From Bacteroidota bacterium (GTDB taxonomy: Bacteria; Bacteroidota; Bacteroidia; Flavobacteriales; Weeksellaceae), in the NCBI GenBank assembly GCA_023423715.1, contig JAFAFC010000039.1, forward strand, positions 1 to 64,000: DNA of 64,000 nt, read 5' to 3'. The notes under the pieces were generated by a model. The model was not told the origin of the DNA. It made no database searches and worked only from the letters and a program-made list of their open reading frames with translations. A program made the translations under genes and the position numbers. Below, in pieces: positions 8,503 through 19,400 of the stretch. Each line of letters opens with the position of its first letter. Position 1 is the first letter of the stretch.

Positions 8503-11500
8503 TTGAGTAAAAAAACAGAATTATTGAAAAATAAATCATCCAGTGATTTCCAGACCTCTTTTGACTTTGATGTTCATAAGTGGCCTGACCAAGTTTTGTT
8601 TCCTCTCAACCTAAAATCTTACAATCGAGCTGTTGAATCTATTATTTATAAGGATATTGAAAGTAGTTCTGAATATATTATCGCTACGGGTTTTACCTCG
8701 CTTTCAAATCTTGTGGATTTATTCGGAAGTAAAGATTTTGAAAATCTAAAAAAAGTCAGAGTTTTAATTGGATTTGAACCCAACATCAGAGGACGAAAAA
8801 AATATGTAAAGCTCAAATTAGATAAAGAAATCAAAGATTATTGGTTAAAGAAAGGTTTATCCATAATGCTTGGAGGTGCTATTATAAATCTGATTGATAA
8901 AATCGACAAAGGAAAAATAGAGTTTAGATATAAGGATAAACTTCACGCAAAAATCTATGTGGGTAATGATAATGCCGTACTAGGTTCTTCTAATTTTAGT
9001 AAGAATGGATTAAACTATCAGGAGGAAGCAAACATAAGAGTAAATAAGAATTCTGGACAAACAGAAAAAGAACAATACTATGCAATAAAATTAATTGCTG
9101 AAAGCTATTATGAGGATGCAACTTCTTACAATGATAAAATGAAAGAGCTACTTATGGAGCTTATCAAAGAGGTAACTTGGGAAGAAGCACTTGCAAGAGC
9201 GATTGCAGAAATACTTGAAGGAAATTGGTTGGACGACTACAAAGCTATTTTAACTAAGCTTGAACAAACAAAATTATGGCCAACACAATGGAAAGGCATT
9301 GCGCAAGCGGTTGCAATACTTCAAGCACAATCCAATGTTTTGATAGCAGACCCAACAGGAGCTGGAAAAACAAAACTGTGTGCATCACTTATTTTAGCAG
9401 TAAAACACTGGTTATATGAAATTGGTAAAAATGATAAAACAAATTCAGTAATAATTAGTCCACCTTTAGTTGTTTCTAAATGGAAGGAAGAATTTTGGTC
9501 TTTGAAAAGAACTGACAATTCTGAAATATCAATGGGATTGCTCAGCAATGCTAGTGCAAAAAATCAAAAAATGGTTTCAGAAAATTTAAAGCACGCTCAC
9601 ATTCTAACTATTGATGAGGCTCATAATTATTTGTCACCTAGTTCCAATCGTACTGGATTAATTAAGTCAAATAGAGCAGATTATAAAATATTAGTAACAG
9701 CAACACCAATTAGTAAAAAAGTAGAGGATCTATTGAAGTTAATTGAATTGTTAGATATTGATAATTTGAATGATAGTGATTTTGAAATATACAAAACACT
9801 AATTAACAAACCATACCTGAAAAGTAACGATGAAGATATTCAAAATTTAAGAAATTTCATCAGCAAGTTTACTGTTCGGAGAACTAAAAAGAGTCTAAAT
9901 AAAGAAATTGATAAAGAACCTGAAAGATATATAAACAAGCTAAATAAGACTTGTAAATTCCCAAAACAAAGGGAAAGAACATACGACACAAAAGAAACAG
10001 AGGGAGATAAGGAAATTGTAAGACAAATAAATGAGCTAATCTCAAGTCTAAAAGGTGTCACCTATCTAACAAATTTTCATAAACCTAATTTTGAGATTTC
10101 CAAACTGGAAAGTCTTGAAGCATACATTAATAAAAGAATTGGTGCAGGAAAAGCATTATCTGCTTATATGATTAGAGCCGCTCTACGCTCATCTCATATT
10201 GCATTAGTTGAGCATATTGATGGGTCTCAAAAAACAATGGATTATTTTAATTTCAAAGGAAAGAGTAACCATACTGGCGACAAGATTAAAACAATATCTG
10301 ACATAATAAAATTAGACAAACTACCTCGAAGAAATAACATTTTTACTAAAGAGCTATTCCCAAGTTGGTTGATAAATAAAGAAGAATATATTACTGTCTG
10401 CAAACAAGAATTAGAGATATACAAAAAGATAAGCTTTTTGGCTAAAAAACTTTCAGGAAAAAGAGAATTAGGTAAGATTGAGGAGTTAGTCAAAAACTCC
10501 AAAAAACATGATTATATTTTAGCATTTGATAGTACAGTAATTACTTTATATTACTTTAAGAAACTTTTTGAAGAAAATTATCCTAATCAAAAGCTCTTAG
10601 TAGCGTCAGGAAGTGAGAAAGATAATGATAGTAAAAAAGTAATGGAACTTTTTAATCTGCAATCAGAATCTGATGAAAAATGTATTGCTTTATGTTCTGA
10701 CAAAATGTCTGAAAGTATTGATTTACAAAAGGCTTCTTCAATCGTTCTATTAGATTTGCCAAGTGTACTTCGGATAGTGGAACAAAGAATTGGCAGGGTT
10801 GATAGAATGGATAGTTTGCATACAGAGATAGAGATTTATTGGCCTAATGATTCAGAAGAATACTCTTTAAAAACTGATGGTAGATTGATCCATACAAATG
10901 ATATGGTTGAGGATATATTCGGGTCAAATTTCGAAATTCCCATCACGCTAAAAGAAAAGCACTTTTCTCAAACTGATTCTACAGATTCCCTTATCAAAGA
11001 GTATAAAGATTTTATTGACAAAGACGAATCGTGGTCAGGTATTCAAGATAGTTTTCAATCCGTAACCGAACTTAAAGATGGAAAAAATGCTTTAATTTCA
11101 GAAGAAATCTATGAAGAGTTTAAGGATGTTTCATCAGAGGTTAAAACAAGAGTAAGTTTTGTCGGAAGTGAAAAAGATTGGTGCTTTATCACATTAAGAG
11201 GAGATAAAAACAAAAGTCCGAGATGGTATTTTATCGATGAAAACAACAATATTCATACTGATTTCCCTGACGTTTGTAATTCTTTAAGAGAGAATATAAG
11301 CAAAGAATCTCAAAAACTAAAATGGGATGATAGCTCACTACATAGATTCATTAATTTATTTAAGCAGAAAGAAAAAGATTTACTTCCGCCTAAAAAGAAG
11401 AGAGCATTAGATGTTGCGGAATATATTCTTTCTAAAAAAATAGAAACCAAAGGAATACATCCAACTTTGAAACAATCTATGAGAGATATGTTGAACTTGT

Positions 11501-11769
11501 TAAAACTCAATTCTATTGAAGCAGTAGATTATGAGAGGTTAGCTGAAGAATGGATCGAAATATTACAACCATATTTAGATACAAAAAGAGAACAGAATAA
11601 AAGAAAGAAAATTATCTTAAACTTATCATCTTTAAAATCAGACTACAAGAACATAAATTTAGATATAGAACAACTAAATAAGATGATTGAAAATAGTACT
11701 ATTATAGATGAAATTGATAATAAGATTGCATCTTGTATAATTGGAATAGCACATGTAATTAATGAATAA
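8503..11769 (+). CDS. PLD-family nuclease fused to SF2 helicase, defence operon gene 5
   Basis: The 1088-aa protein begins with a phospholipase-D-like domain; one HKD motif is visible (H148-A-K150, then GSSNFSKNG). A complete superfamily 2 helicase core follows: Walker A ADPTGAGKTK near residue 282-291, DEAH at 371-374, VTATPIS as motif III, and QRIGRVDRMDS as motif VI near residue 760. Such PLD-helicase fusions occur in several defence systems, where PLD cuts DNA or provides a binding platform and the helicase translocates. One HKD motif implies the active site needs a dimer. The start is TTG at 8503: no in-frame ATG occurs for over 100 residues and the N-terminal PLD segment is needed. It is five bases after gene 4, so it belongs to the same operon. 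Confidence 0.85.
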   Translation: MSKKTELLKNKSSSDFQTSFDFDVHKWPDQVLFPLNLKSYNRAVESIIYKDIESSSEYIIATGFTSLSNLVDLFGSKDFENLKKVRVLIGFEPNIRGRKKYVKLKLDKEIKDYWLKKGLSIMLGGAIINLIDKIDKGKIEFRYKDKLHAKIYVGNDNAVLGSSNFSKNGLNYQEEANIRVNKNSGQTEKEQYYAIKLIAESYYEDATSYNDKMKELLMELIKEVTWEEALARAIAEILEGNWLDDYKAILTKLEQTKLWPTQWKGIAQAVAILQAQSNVLIADPTGAGKTKLCASLILAVKHWLYEIGKNDKTNSVIISPPLVVSKWKEEFWSLKRTDNSEISMGLLSNASAKNQKMVSENLKHAHILTIDEAHNYLSPSSNRTGLIKSNRADYKILVTATPISKKVEDLLKLIELLDIDNLNDSDFEIYKTLINKPYLKSNDEDIQNLRNFISKFTVRRTKKSLNKEIDKEPERYINKLNKTCKFPKQRERTYDTKETEGDKEIVRQINELISSLKGVTYLTNFHKPNFEISKLESLEAYINKRIGAGKALSAYMIRAALRSSHIALVEHIDGSQKTMDYFNFKGKSNHTGDKIKTISDIIKLDKLPRRNNIFTKELFPSWLINKEEYITVCKQELEIYKKISFLAKKLSGKRELGKIEELVKNSKKHDYILAFDSTVITLYYFKKLFEENYPNQKLLVASGSEKDNDSKKVMELFNLQSESDEKCIALCSDKMSESIDLQKASSIVLLDLPSVLRIVEQRIGRVDRMDSLHTEIEIYWPNDSEEYSLKTDGRLIHTNDMVEDIFGSNFEIPITLKEKHFSQTDSTDSLIKEYKDFIDKDESWSGIQDSFQSVTELKDGKNALISEEIYEEFKDVSSEVKTRVSFVGSEKDWCFITLRGDKNKSPRWYFIDENNNIHTDFPDVCNSLRENISKESQKLKWDDSSLHRFINLFKQKEKDLLPPKKKRALDVAEYILSKKIETKGIHPTLKQSMRDMLNLLKLNSIEAVDYERLAEEWIEILQPYLDTKREQNKRKKIILNLSSLKSDYKNINLDIEQLNKMIENSTIIDEIDNKIASCIIGIAHVINE

Positions 11770-11851
11770 AACACTATTGCAAATTTAAGCTGCTGAGATA
11801 AACCACTATAATAACCACAAATTATGGCAGAGTAATTTATGTATTTATCAC

Positions 11852-11992
11852 ATGGATAACAATCAACAGGTTGCGTTGTGTCTCAAAGATAATTCAATTC
11901 AATTCTTACTTTTTATTGCCAAATTCCCTATTGTATATGGTTTTAAAAAAGGGTTGAATATAGAAGAACGAATGAAAACGATGGTTTACTAA
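11852..11992 (+). CDS. Possible 46-aa protein or gene remnant
   Basis: In the 428-base gap between the helicase and the restriction gene an ATG at 11852 opens a 46-codon frame (MDNNQQVALC..., ending GLNIEERMKTMVY). The composition looks protein-like (a hydrophobic FLLFIAKFPIVYGF segment, then a charged amphipathic tail), but I recognise no family and no good promoter precedes it. It could equally be the tail of a lost gene. The remainder of the gap holds only the promoter at 12147-12177. Confidence 0.2.
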   Translation: MDNNQQVALCLKDNSIQFLLFIAKFPIVYGFKKGLNIEERMKTMVY

Positions 11993-12146
11993 CTGCCAAG
12001 TATACTAATTTGTTACTCCAACTAAAATTAGATTTCCAAGTCTATAGAAAATATAACTATCTAGATGCTAGCGAGAGTTGGCATTTTTAGGATATTTATA
12101 AAAAATACCATTGCATTGTCGTAGCAATCCATTAAGAGAAAACCTA

Positions 12147-12177
12147 TTTTTATTGATTGAAGTTTTTCGTATTTTTG
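12147..12177 (+). promoter_or_regulatory. Promoter of the restriction-modification gene
   Basis: TATTTTTG at 12170-12177 matches TAnnTTTG; TTTT at 12147-12150, 19 bases earlier, is a one-mismatch -33 element. The ATG follows 20 bases after the -7. The same block is preserved in the decayed copy at 2077-2107. Confidence 0.55.
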
Positions 12178-12197
12178 GAAGATAACCATAAAGCTAA

Positions 12198-15100
12198 ATG
12201 ACACTTCAACAGTATATTGATAAAGTAAATATCTTATATCAAACAGGGAACGCAAGAGAACATTCGTATCGAGGAGATTTGCAAACACTACTTTCTTCTA
12301 TTTTACCACAAGTTTTAGTCACCAATGAGCCAGCACGTGTTGAGTGTGGTGCACCTGACTATGTATTAACAAAAGGAAAACTTAACATTCCGGTTGGGTA
12401 CATTGAGGCTAAAGACATCGGTGTTAATCTAGAATCCAAGTTACTAAAGGAACAATTTGATCGGTATAAGAATGGACTTAGTAATTTAATTATTACGGAT
12501 TACCTACTTTTTGAATTCTATAAAGATGGTGAAAAAACAAAAACCATTCGCCTTGGAGAGGTTAAAGATGGAAAAATTATTGGATTTGCTGAAAACTACA
12601 TTGAATTTGAAAACCTAATAAAAAATTTTGCTGAGACCGTTTCGCAAACCATAAAAAGTCCCCAACGATTAGCTGAAATGCTAGCCGGTAAAGCACGATT
12701 GATGGCTGATGTGATAGAGAAATCATTGAATTCTGATGATGAAAACGAACGTTCTTCTGAACTGAAAACTCAGATGGCAACCTTCAAGAACATGTTGATT
12801 CATGATATTGATAATAAGGCGTTTTCTGATATTTACTCACAAACCATTGCTTATGGAATGTTTGCAGCTCGTTACAATGATCCAACCTTGCAAACATTTT
12901 CGAGAATAGAAGCTGCGTCTTTGATTCCAAAATCCAATCCTTTTCTAAGGAAGCTTTTTCAAGACATTGCAGGCTTTGATTTGGACGATCGTTTGGTTTG
13001 GATTGTTGAGGAATTAGTGCAAATTTTCTTAGCCACTGATGTAGAAAAGATTATGAAAAATTTTGGAAAATCCACTAAAATGGAAGATCCGATTATTCAC
13101 TTCTACGAAACTTTTCTGGCGGAATATGATAGTTCTTTACGTAAGGCAAGGGGAGTATGGTATACCCCACAACCCGTTGTCAACTTTATTGTACGTGCCG
13201 TTGATGATATTTTGAAAGACGAATTTGGTTTGTCACAAGGTTTAGCGGATACCTCTAAAACTAAAATTAGAGTAGATTCTCAAATTCCTGATGCTCGTTC
13301 GGCGACGGGCTTTCGTCAGGTGGAAAAAGAGGTTCACCGAGTACAAATCTTAGATCCTGCTACAGGAACAGGAACCTTCTTGGCTGAAACTGTAAAACAC
13401 ATTCATTCTAAATTTAAAGGAATGGAAGGCTTGTGGAGTAAGTATGTAAAAAATGATTTGATCCCACGACTTAATGGTTTCGAATTGCTGATGGCATCCT
13501 ATGCGATGGCCCATTTAAAAATGGATATGCTCTTAAAAGAAACAGGTTATAAAGCAGATGACGACCAACGTTTTCGCATTTTTTTGACCAATTCTTTAGA
13601 GGAAGCGCATCCCGATTCTGGCACTTTATTTAGTTCTTGGTTGTCGGACGAAAGTACCCAAGCCAACAAAATTAAAAAAGAAACCCCAGTCATGGTGGTA
13701 ATAGGAAATCCGCCTTATAGTGGTGAATCTGCTAATAAGGGAAAGTGGATTATGGACTTGATGGAAGACTATAAAAAAGAGCCTGGTGGCAAAGAAAAAT
13801 TAAAGGAACGTAACCCAAAATGGATAAACGATGATTACGTTAAATTTATTCGTTTTGCACAATTTTTTATCAATAGAAGCGGAAGCGGTATTGTTGCTTT
13901 TATTAATCCACATGGTTTTTTAGATAATCCAACTTTCAGAGGAATGCGTTGGAATCTTTTGAAAGAATTTGACAAAATCTACACTATTGATTTGCATGGG
14001 AATTCTAAGAAAAAAGAAACGGCTCCTGATGGTTCACTTGACCAAAATGTCTTTGACATTATGCAAGGAGTTTCTATCAATTTATTTGTAAAAACTGGGA
14101 ACAAAAAACCGACTGATCTAGCTCAAGTATATCATTTTGATTTGTATGGAAGGAGAGAATCTAAGTATGATTTTCTTACAAATAACTCCTTAAAGTCTAT
14201 CAATTATCAGCTTCTAGAGAATTTTGCACCCAACTATTTTATGGTGCAAAAGGATTTTGGTCTACAAAAAGGGTACGATAAAGGATTTAAAATAAGTGAA
14301 TTATTTCCTCTAAATAATGTTGGAATTGTAACAGCACGCGATGGCTTTACAATACATAATACTAAAGAATTGTTAGAAGAAACAATTGAAGAATTTTTAG
14401 AATTAGATGATGAAAATGCAAGAATTAAATTTAATCTTGGAAAAGATGTTCGAGATTGGCAAGTGAATTTTGCTAGAACTGATTTATTGAATAATTATCC
14501 AGAAAAAGGAAATTTTGTTAAAATCAATTATAGACCATTTGATACAAGATGGACATATTATACTGGAAACTCCAAAGGATTTCATTGTTATCCAAGAAAA
14601 GAAGTGATGAAACACTTTTTAAACGAAAATAATTTTGGATTAACTTTATGTAAACAATTTAAATCAGGTGATAGATATCAACATATCTTTATAACTAATA
14701 AGATTAGTGAAAGTTCGTTTGTTTCTAATAAAACAAGTGAAATAACTTCGGTTTTTCCACTATATTTATATAATAATATAACACAAACTAGTATCGAAGA
14801 TGAGTTAGTAAGAACGCCAAACCTTAACTCAAAAATCGTTAACCAAATAGCCAATAAATTAGGATTAGCCTTTACGAATGAAAAAGAAGAAACAGAAGGA
14901 ACTTTTGCTCCTATTGACTTGTTGGATTACATCTACGCCGTTTTGCATTCACCTAAGTACAGAGAAATGTACAAAGAGTTTCTAAAAATAGATTTTCCAC
15001 GCGTGCCGTATCCAACCGATCAAAAGCAATTTTGGGAGCTGGTGGCTTTAGGAAAACAGATACGAAAAAACCATTTGTTAGAATCTCCTAAAGTGGACGA

Positions 15101-15380
15101 TTTTATTTCCTCATATCCCGAAGATGGCGATAATATCGTAGATAAACCTATTTACAAAGAAGGAAAAGTGTACATCAACAAAAACCAATATTTTGATAAC
15201 GTACCTGAAGTGGCTTGGAACTTCTATATCGGCGGTTATCAACCTGCTCAAAAATGGTTAAAAGACCGCAAAGGCATTGAACTGACATTCGATGAAATCC
15301 GACATTATAACAAGATTATTGTGGCTCTTACAGAAACCGATAAGCTTATGAAGGAAATTGATAACGTGTTTGGGATATAA
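12198..15380 (+). CDS. Fused restriction nuclease / N6-adenine DNA methyltransferase (type IIG-like)
   Basis: A 1060-aa single-chain restriction-modification enzyme. The N-terminus has a PD-(D/E)xK nuclease motif: APD54YVL and YIE70AK72. A helical linker follows, then an adenine methyltransferase: motif I DPATGTGTFLAE from residue 386 and motif IV NPPY at 504-507. The C-terminal 400 residues should hold the target-recognition domain. The type ISP enzymes share this methylase style but carry a helicase between nuclease and methylase and are much longer; here no helicase motifs occur, so type IIG is the better fit. Nuclease and methylase compete for the same site on S-adenosylmethionine-dependent DNA. 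It lies on the same strand as the defence operon with its own promoter, and a dead 5' copy lies at 2071-2260. Recognition site cannot be read from sequence. Confidence 0.8.
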   Translation: MTLQQYIDKVNILYQTGNAREHSYRGDLQTLLSSILPQVLVTNEPARVECGAPDYVLTKGKLNIPVGYIEAKDIGVNLESKLLKEQFDRYKNGLSNLIITDYLLFEFYKDGEKTKTIRLGEVKDGKIIGFAENYIEFENLIKNFAETVSQTIKSPQRLAEMLAGKARLMADVIEKSLNSDDENERSSELKTQMATFKNMLIHDIDNKAFSDIYSQTIAYGMFAARYNDPTLQTFSRIEAASLIPKSNPFLRKLFQDIAGFDLDDRLVWIVEELVQIFLATDVEKIMKNFGKSTKMEDPIIHFYETFLAEYDSSLRKARGVWYTPQPVVNFIVRAVDDILKDEFGLSQGLADTSKTKIRVDSQIPDARSATGFRQVEKEVHRVQILDPATGTGTFLAETVKHIHSKFKGMEGLWSKYVKNDLIPRLNGFELLMASYAMAHLKMDMLLKETGYKADDDQRFRIFLTNSLEEAHPDSGTLFSSWLSDESTQANKIKKETPVMVVIGNPPYSGESANKGKWIMDLMEDYKKEPGGKEKLKERNPKWINDDYVKFIRFAQFFINRSGSGIVAFINPHGFLDNPTFRGMRWNLLKEFDKIYTIDLHGNSKKKETAPDGSLDQNVFDIMQGVSINLFVKTGNKKPTDLAQVYHFDLYGRRESKYDFLTNNSLKSINYQLLENFAPNYFMVQKDFGLQKGYDKGFKISELFPLNNVGIVTARDGFTIHNTKELLEETIEEFLELDDENARIKFNLGKDVRDWQVNFARTDLLNNYPEKGNFVKINYRPFDTRWTYYTGNSKGFHCYPRKEVMKHFLNENNFGLTLCKQFKSGDRYQHIFITNKISESSFVSNKTSEITSVFPLYLYNNITQTSIEDELVRTPNLNSKIVNQIANKLGLAFTNEKEETEGTFAPIDLLDYIYAVLHSPKYREMYKEFLKIDFPRVPYPTDQKQFWELVALGKQIRKNHLLESPKVDDFISSYPEDGDNIVDKPIYKEGKVYINKNQYFDNVPEVAWNFYIGGYQPAQKWLKDRKGIELTFDEIRHYNKIIVALTETDKLMKEIDNVFGI

Positions 15381-15394
15381 AGTAAATCGAATCC

Positions 15395-15765
15395 AAAGCT
15401 TATTGTTATTGCGGGAAATGGATAATTGTTAATTGATAATGGATAATTGTTAATTGATAATGGTTAGTTGTAAATGGTGAATTGATAGGTGTGGATTGAG
15501 CTCCCCTTTAGGGGTCGGGGGCTATTTGCTTTTTAGAGGTTAGAAGTTAGAGGTTAGAAGTTAGAGATGGGACTTTGAGATTTCTCCTTTCGTCGAAATG
15601 ACAATGGGAAATTGATAATTGACAATTGATAATGGTTAGTTGTAAAATGTGAATGGATAGTTGATAATGGTTAATGGTTAATTGATAATTGTTAATTGAT
15701 AATGGATAATTGATAGGTGTGGATTGAGCTCCCCTTTAGGGGTTGGCCTATTTGAAAAAAGACCC
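15395..15765. repeat. Dispersed repeat family B, copy 1
   Basis: Noncoding. It is built from short units such as GATAATTGATAATGG and GTTAATTGATAATGG, a phrase GTGTGGATTGAGCTCCCC with TTTAGGGG completing a hairpin, TTAGAAGTTAGAGG-type runs, and GATTTCTCCTTTCGTCGAAA. The same order of units returns at 21905-22345 and 26285-26590. The hairpin phrase appears twice within this copy (15492 and 15718). No gene fits. Confidence 0.8.
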
Positions 15766-15826
15766 CGCTCTTCAGGCATCCTTTTTGGGAGAAGGGGAGT
15801 TTAGGGTGTACAATAAGGAGGTCGTT

Positions 15827-15855
15827 AAAAAAAAGTCGCCTACTTGTAGGCGACT
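15827..15855 (-). terminator. Terminator of the secreted-protein operon
   Basis: AGTCGCCTAC, TT, GTAGGCGACT: a perfect 10-bp stem with seven T residues on the minus strand, just after the stop of the gene at 15868. Confidence 0.9.
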
Positions 15856-15867
15856 TCTATTGATAGA

Positions 15868-16428
15868 TTATGGTTTCCAGAAGGTCCAGACGGTACCGTT
15901 GTAAACGGCTAATCTTTTTGCTCCTGCTTTGTTTACGTATACTATCATTCCGGGTGCAGGTTTGGGAATATCGTTAACGTCCGCAACTTGAGGTAACACC
16001 ATTGCTTTTGTTGTAGATTCTAACACCAAAACACCTGCTGCCGATGAAGAATTCGCTCCAATAATGGCTTTCGAATTGGTATCTTCTGCCAGAGTTGGTT
16101 GGTTTGCCAATTGAGATGTTGTATTTCCATCCCTACCACTGAGGTCTGTCCAGCCCTGTGTGCCCGCACTTGTATTGCCGTCGTACACTTTAATTCTAGA
16201 CGCGCCTGTAGAAGAAGCATCTAAGAGAATAGTACCTTCCACAAGACCTTTTGCTGGAGTGGGTAGGGTACGGACATACGGTAGTACCAGTCCCTTATTT
16301 TCTTTAGAGAACTCTAATAATACGGACGTTTTATTGGTAGCAGTACCAACAGCATCACCAATGATTACTTGGCTAAATGCTAGCGAACTGCATCCCAAAA
16401 AGAAGGCTATTATACTTATAATTTTCAT
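15868..16428 (-). CDS. Secreted flavobacterial protein of unknown function
   Basis: A 186-aa protein with an N-terminal signal peptide (MKIISIIAFFLGCSSLAFSQ). The mature part has two copies of a short motif typical of flavobacterial secreted, head-fibre-like modules: KGLVLPYVRTLP...KGLVEGTILLD and KAMVLPQVAD...PAPGMIVYVN, ending in YNGTVWTFW. Similar modules close the 1522-aa protein upstream, where GMMVYDTTAKCLKIYSDGAWKCF appears. It is the last gene of a leftward set with 16453-21021, 24 bases away. A structural or adhesive role at the cell surface is inferred. Confidence 0.65.
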   Translation of the reverse strand: MKIISIIAFFLGCSSLAFSQVIIGDAVGTATNKTSVLLEFSKENKGLVLPYVRTLPTPAKGLVEGTILLDASSTGASRIKVYDGNTSAGTQGWTDLSGRDGNTTSQLANQPTLAEDTNSKAIIGANSSSAAGVLVLESTTKAMVLPQVADVNDIPKPAPGMIVYVNKAGAKRLAVYNGTVWTFWKP

Positions 16429-16452
16429 TGTTCAGAATTTTAATATTACTAT

Positions 16453-19400
16453 TTACGGACAAGCTGGTACGTTAAAACACTTCCAAGCACCATCTGAATA
16501 AATTTTCAAGCATTTCGCTGTTGTATCATACACCATCATTCCTTCTTGTGGCGTCGTGATACTTCCTAGACCAGAAGTTGGCACCCTTGTAGGAACAAAG
16601 CCTTGCGAATTGGATTCCAAGACAGTATGGGCAGAAGGTCTATTCATAGGCCAGCCTCCATTATCTGTACCTGCTCTTTTTAGCAATGTGATGCCATGCT
16701 TGGTAGGATTAGCGGTACCACTAGTGTTTGCTGGATTATAACATGCGCAAACTCCAATATCTACTACTAATTTGGCTTCGCTTAAACATCCTGAAGAACT
16801 TGTAAATCTGTAAATGATTTCAGCAGTACCTGATATTCCTAATGCCTTTGCAGTAGCTATACCCGTTGTTGGATTAATGGTGATTAAATTGGTATTATCT
16901 GTCGTCCAAATTCCTGTTCCTGCGGTTGTAGGTGGAACTATTGAAAATTGGTAAGTCTCCAACGTTGTGCCACTGCTGCAAATTTTTGTAAATCCAGGAG
17001 GTGTTTGTATTGGATTTAATGGATCTGGAGCTGGCTGAAATGAAATATCATCAATGGCAATATCATTACCTCGTCCTCCAATAGCGTTATTTCTCAAATA
17101 GATTTCTGCTGTAGTTGCTGTAGCAACAAATTGCGCGGAATATCTTTTCCATTGTGTTGCATGAATATTGCCGGTATCAATTGGCGTTCCCATTTCTATT
17201 CCTGTAGCAGGATCTACAATACCCATGGTTACATTTGGTCTGATCTCATACGTAGGTCCTACATCTGCTACCCAGAATGCCAATTCATATTTAACCCCTA
17301 CAACCAATCCGGTTACGGTTTGTCTAAAGAAATCTTCTTTTGCGTACGATGCATTGAAAATTGCGTAATATCCATTTGCAGGCGCACCTGTGCTGGTTAC
17401 AGAATGATCTTTTAGCAAGATATTGTGGGCTGGATAATCCCACCATCCTGTATTATCCTTCGTGATGATGTAATACCCATCTGCCGCTCTATTTCCTGCT
17501 CGGAAGTGATAGGATGTAAAACCAGAAATTGGTGTACTACTGAATGCTGAGCTTGAGGTATTGCCGCCAAATGTTACCACATAATTTGTAGCACAGGTAT
17601 TAGGAATGTTTATTGCATTTTTAATGGTATTAGAATATACAACATTCACTACTTCGTTCTCGGCCACCATGACTTTTGATTCGTTATTGGCAAAGTTGCT
17701 AACCGTAGAATCGCCCGTTGGATCATAGATATTGATTTCATTGTTATTCCATTGCGGATTAACACCTTCTCTCACAAAATACGTTCCGACAGGTACAGGT
17801 ATCATAATTGAGTTGCCCAAATCAGAAGTTCTGATACGCTCATCATCTAACCAAACCGGTTGTCCCGAAGTATTTAAGGTACGTGCTTTTGCATAAATTG
17901 ACTGTTCAATTAGATCGCTGTTATTTTTATTGATAGACCAAGCCATATCTTGTGTACCTCCTGTATAGCCGTACAGTCGTCTTGTCATTAAGCTAGACGT
18001 CCAATCGGCATCCGTTTGCTTTTTCCAATAAATATACTGTTGATAACTTGTATAAACTGTACCATCATTACTAATTGCAACATCACGGCTTTCGTCTGGT
18101 GTAGTACCTGGATTAGAAATAAATGTGGTAGGTGGAGCGCTAAAGATGGAAACCGTTGCCGTAGCAGGATTTGCGCTAGCAACTCTATACACATTTAAGT
18201 CTCCACCCGTTCTAATGAATACCACTTCGCCTGTTGCAGGATTAATATCCAATCTATTTGCTTTTTGCGTTGAGGAAGGCGTAACGTTTGCAAACTTAGT
18301 CCAAACATCTGTAGTACCATTTCCGTTGTATTTAAAAATAGCGCCTGTATTGTCTACCACAACTATTGCTTTGTTAGTTCCTGCAGAAGCAACATCCACA
18401 ATTTTGGTCGTGTGCGTGAGGGCATTCCAAATTTTAGCAGATGTAGCTCCGGTTACAATAAATACATCACCTGCTTCGTCAGAATATACTGCTCTGTCTG
18501 CATCTATACCATCGACCGATATTGCATTTGTAATGCTTGGCGAGACCAAAGTCCATTGTGAGCTATTCACCTTTCTGGTGTATAAAAAACCAGCAGTATT
18601 GTGCACTCCTTGGTTATTGGCTGTAGTGTTCACTACCGTCCATAGTTGTCCTTCGCCATTATCATGACTATTTCCGATATCAAAAGAATTCCCAATAGAA
18701 TTAGGTTTATCATTTAGCTGGAATGTTTTCACCAAACTTCCATTTTGTGAATACAATCCGAAATCAAAATCTACCGAAGTGCTTTCACTTACCGCTTTTT
18801 TGTGTACGTATAGGTAGCCTAGTTTACAATCATTTGTTAGTTTAACTTGAATAAACTGGTGGCTAACGCATCCTGTAGAAGACGTAAACGTGTAGGTAAT
18901 ATTAACAATCCCCAAAGCGCCATTTACAGCAGTTGCCAATCCTGTAGTAGGATTTATGGTAAGTAAAGTGGTATTATCACTAGACCAAACACCGCCTGTT
19001 GTTGGATTGGTAAATTGTGCTGAAAGAGCTCCTGATGAGGTACAGATTTGCAAAGGTCCATCAATTGGCGGAATTTCTACTGGTGATGCACTAATTGTAA
19101 CATCATCTATAGCAATGTCGTTACCGCTACCACCAACACCATTATTTCTAAGGAAAATTTCTCCAATGCTAGATGTTGCTGTAAACGTAAAGGTATATAC
19201 TTTCCAATTGGTTGCCGTAATATCACCTGTTTCCACTTTCCCCATGCTTACCCCATTAGCATCAACAATCTCCATAATAGCATTGGGTTTTAGATCGTTT
19301 GTTGGTGATAAGTTTGCCGCCCAAAATGAAAGACGGTATTTCGTTCCTACCACCATATTGGTTAATGTTCTTCTGAAAAAATCATCTTTAGCATAGGAAG

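Noticed and set aside
15395..15765. CRISPR array
   Set aside because: The repeated units are 10-15 bases long, adjacent, variable and without unique spacers; no cas genes are nearby.
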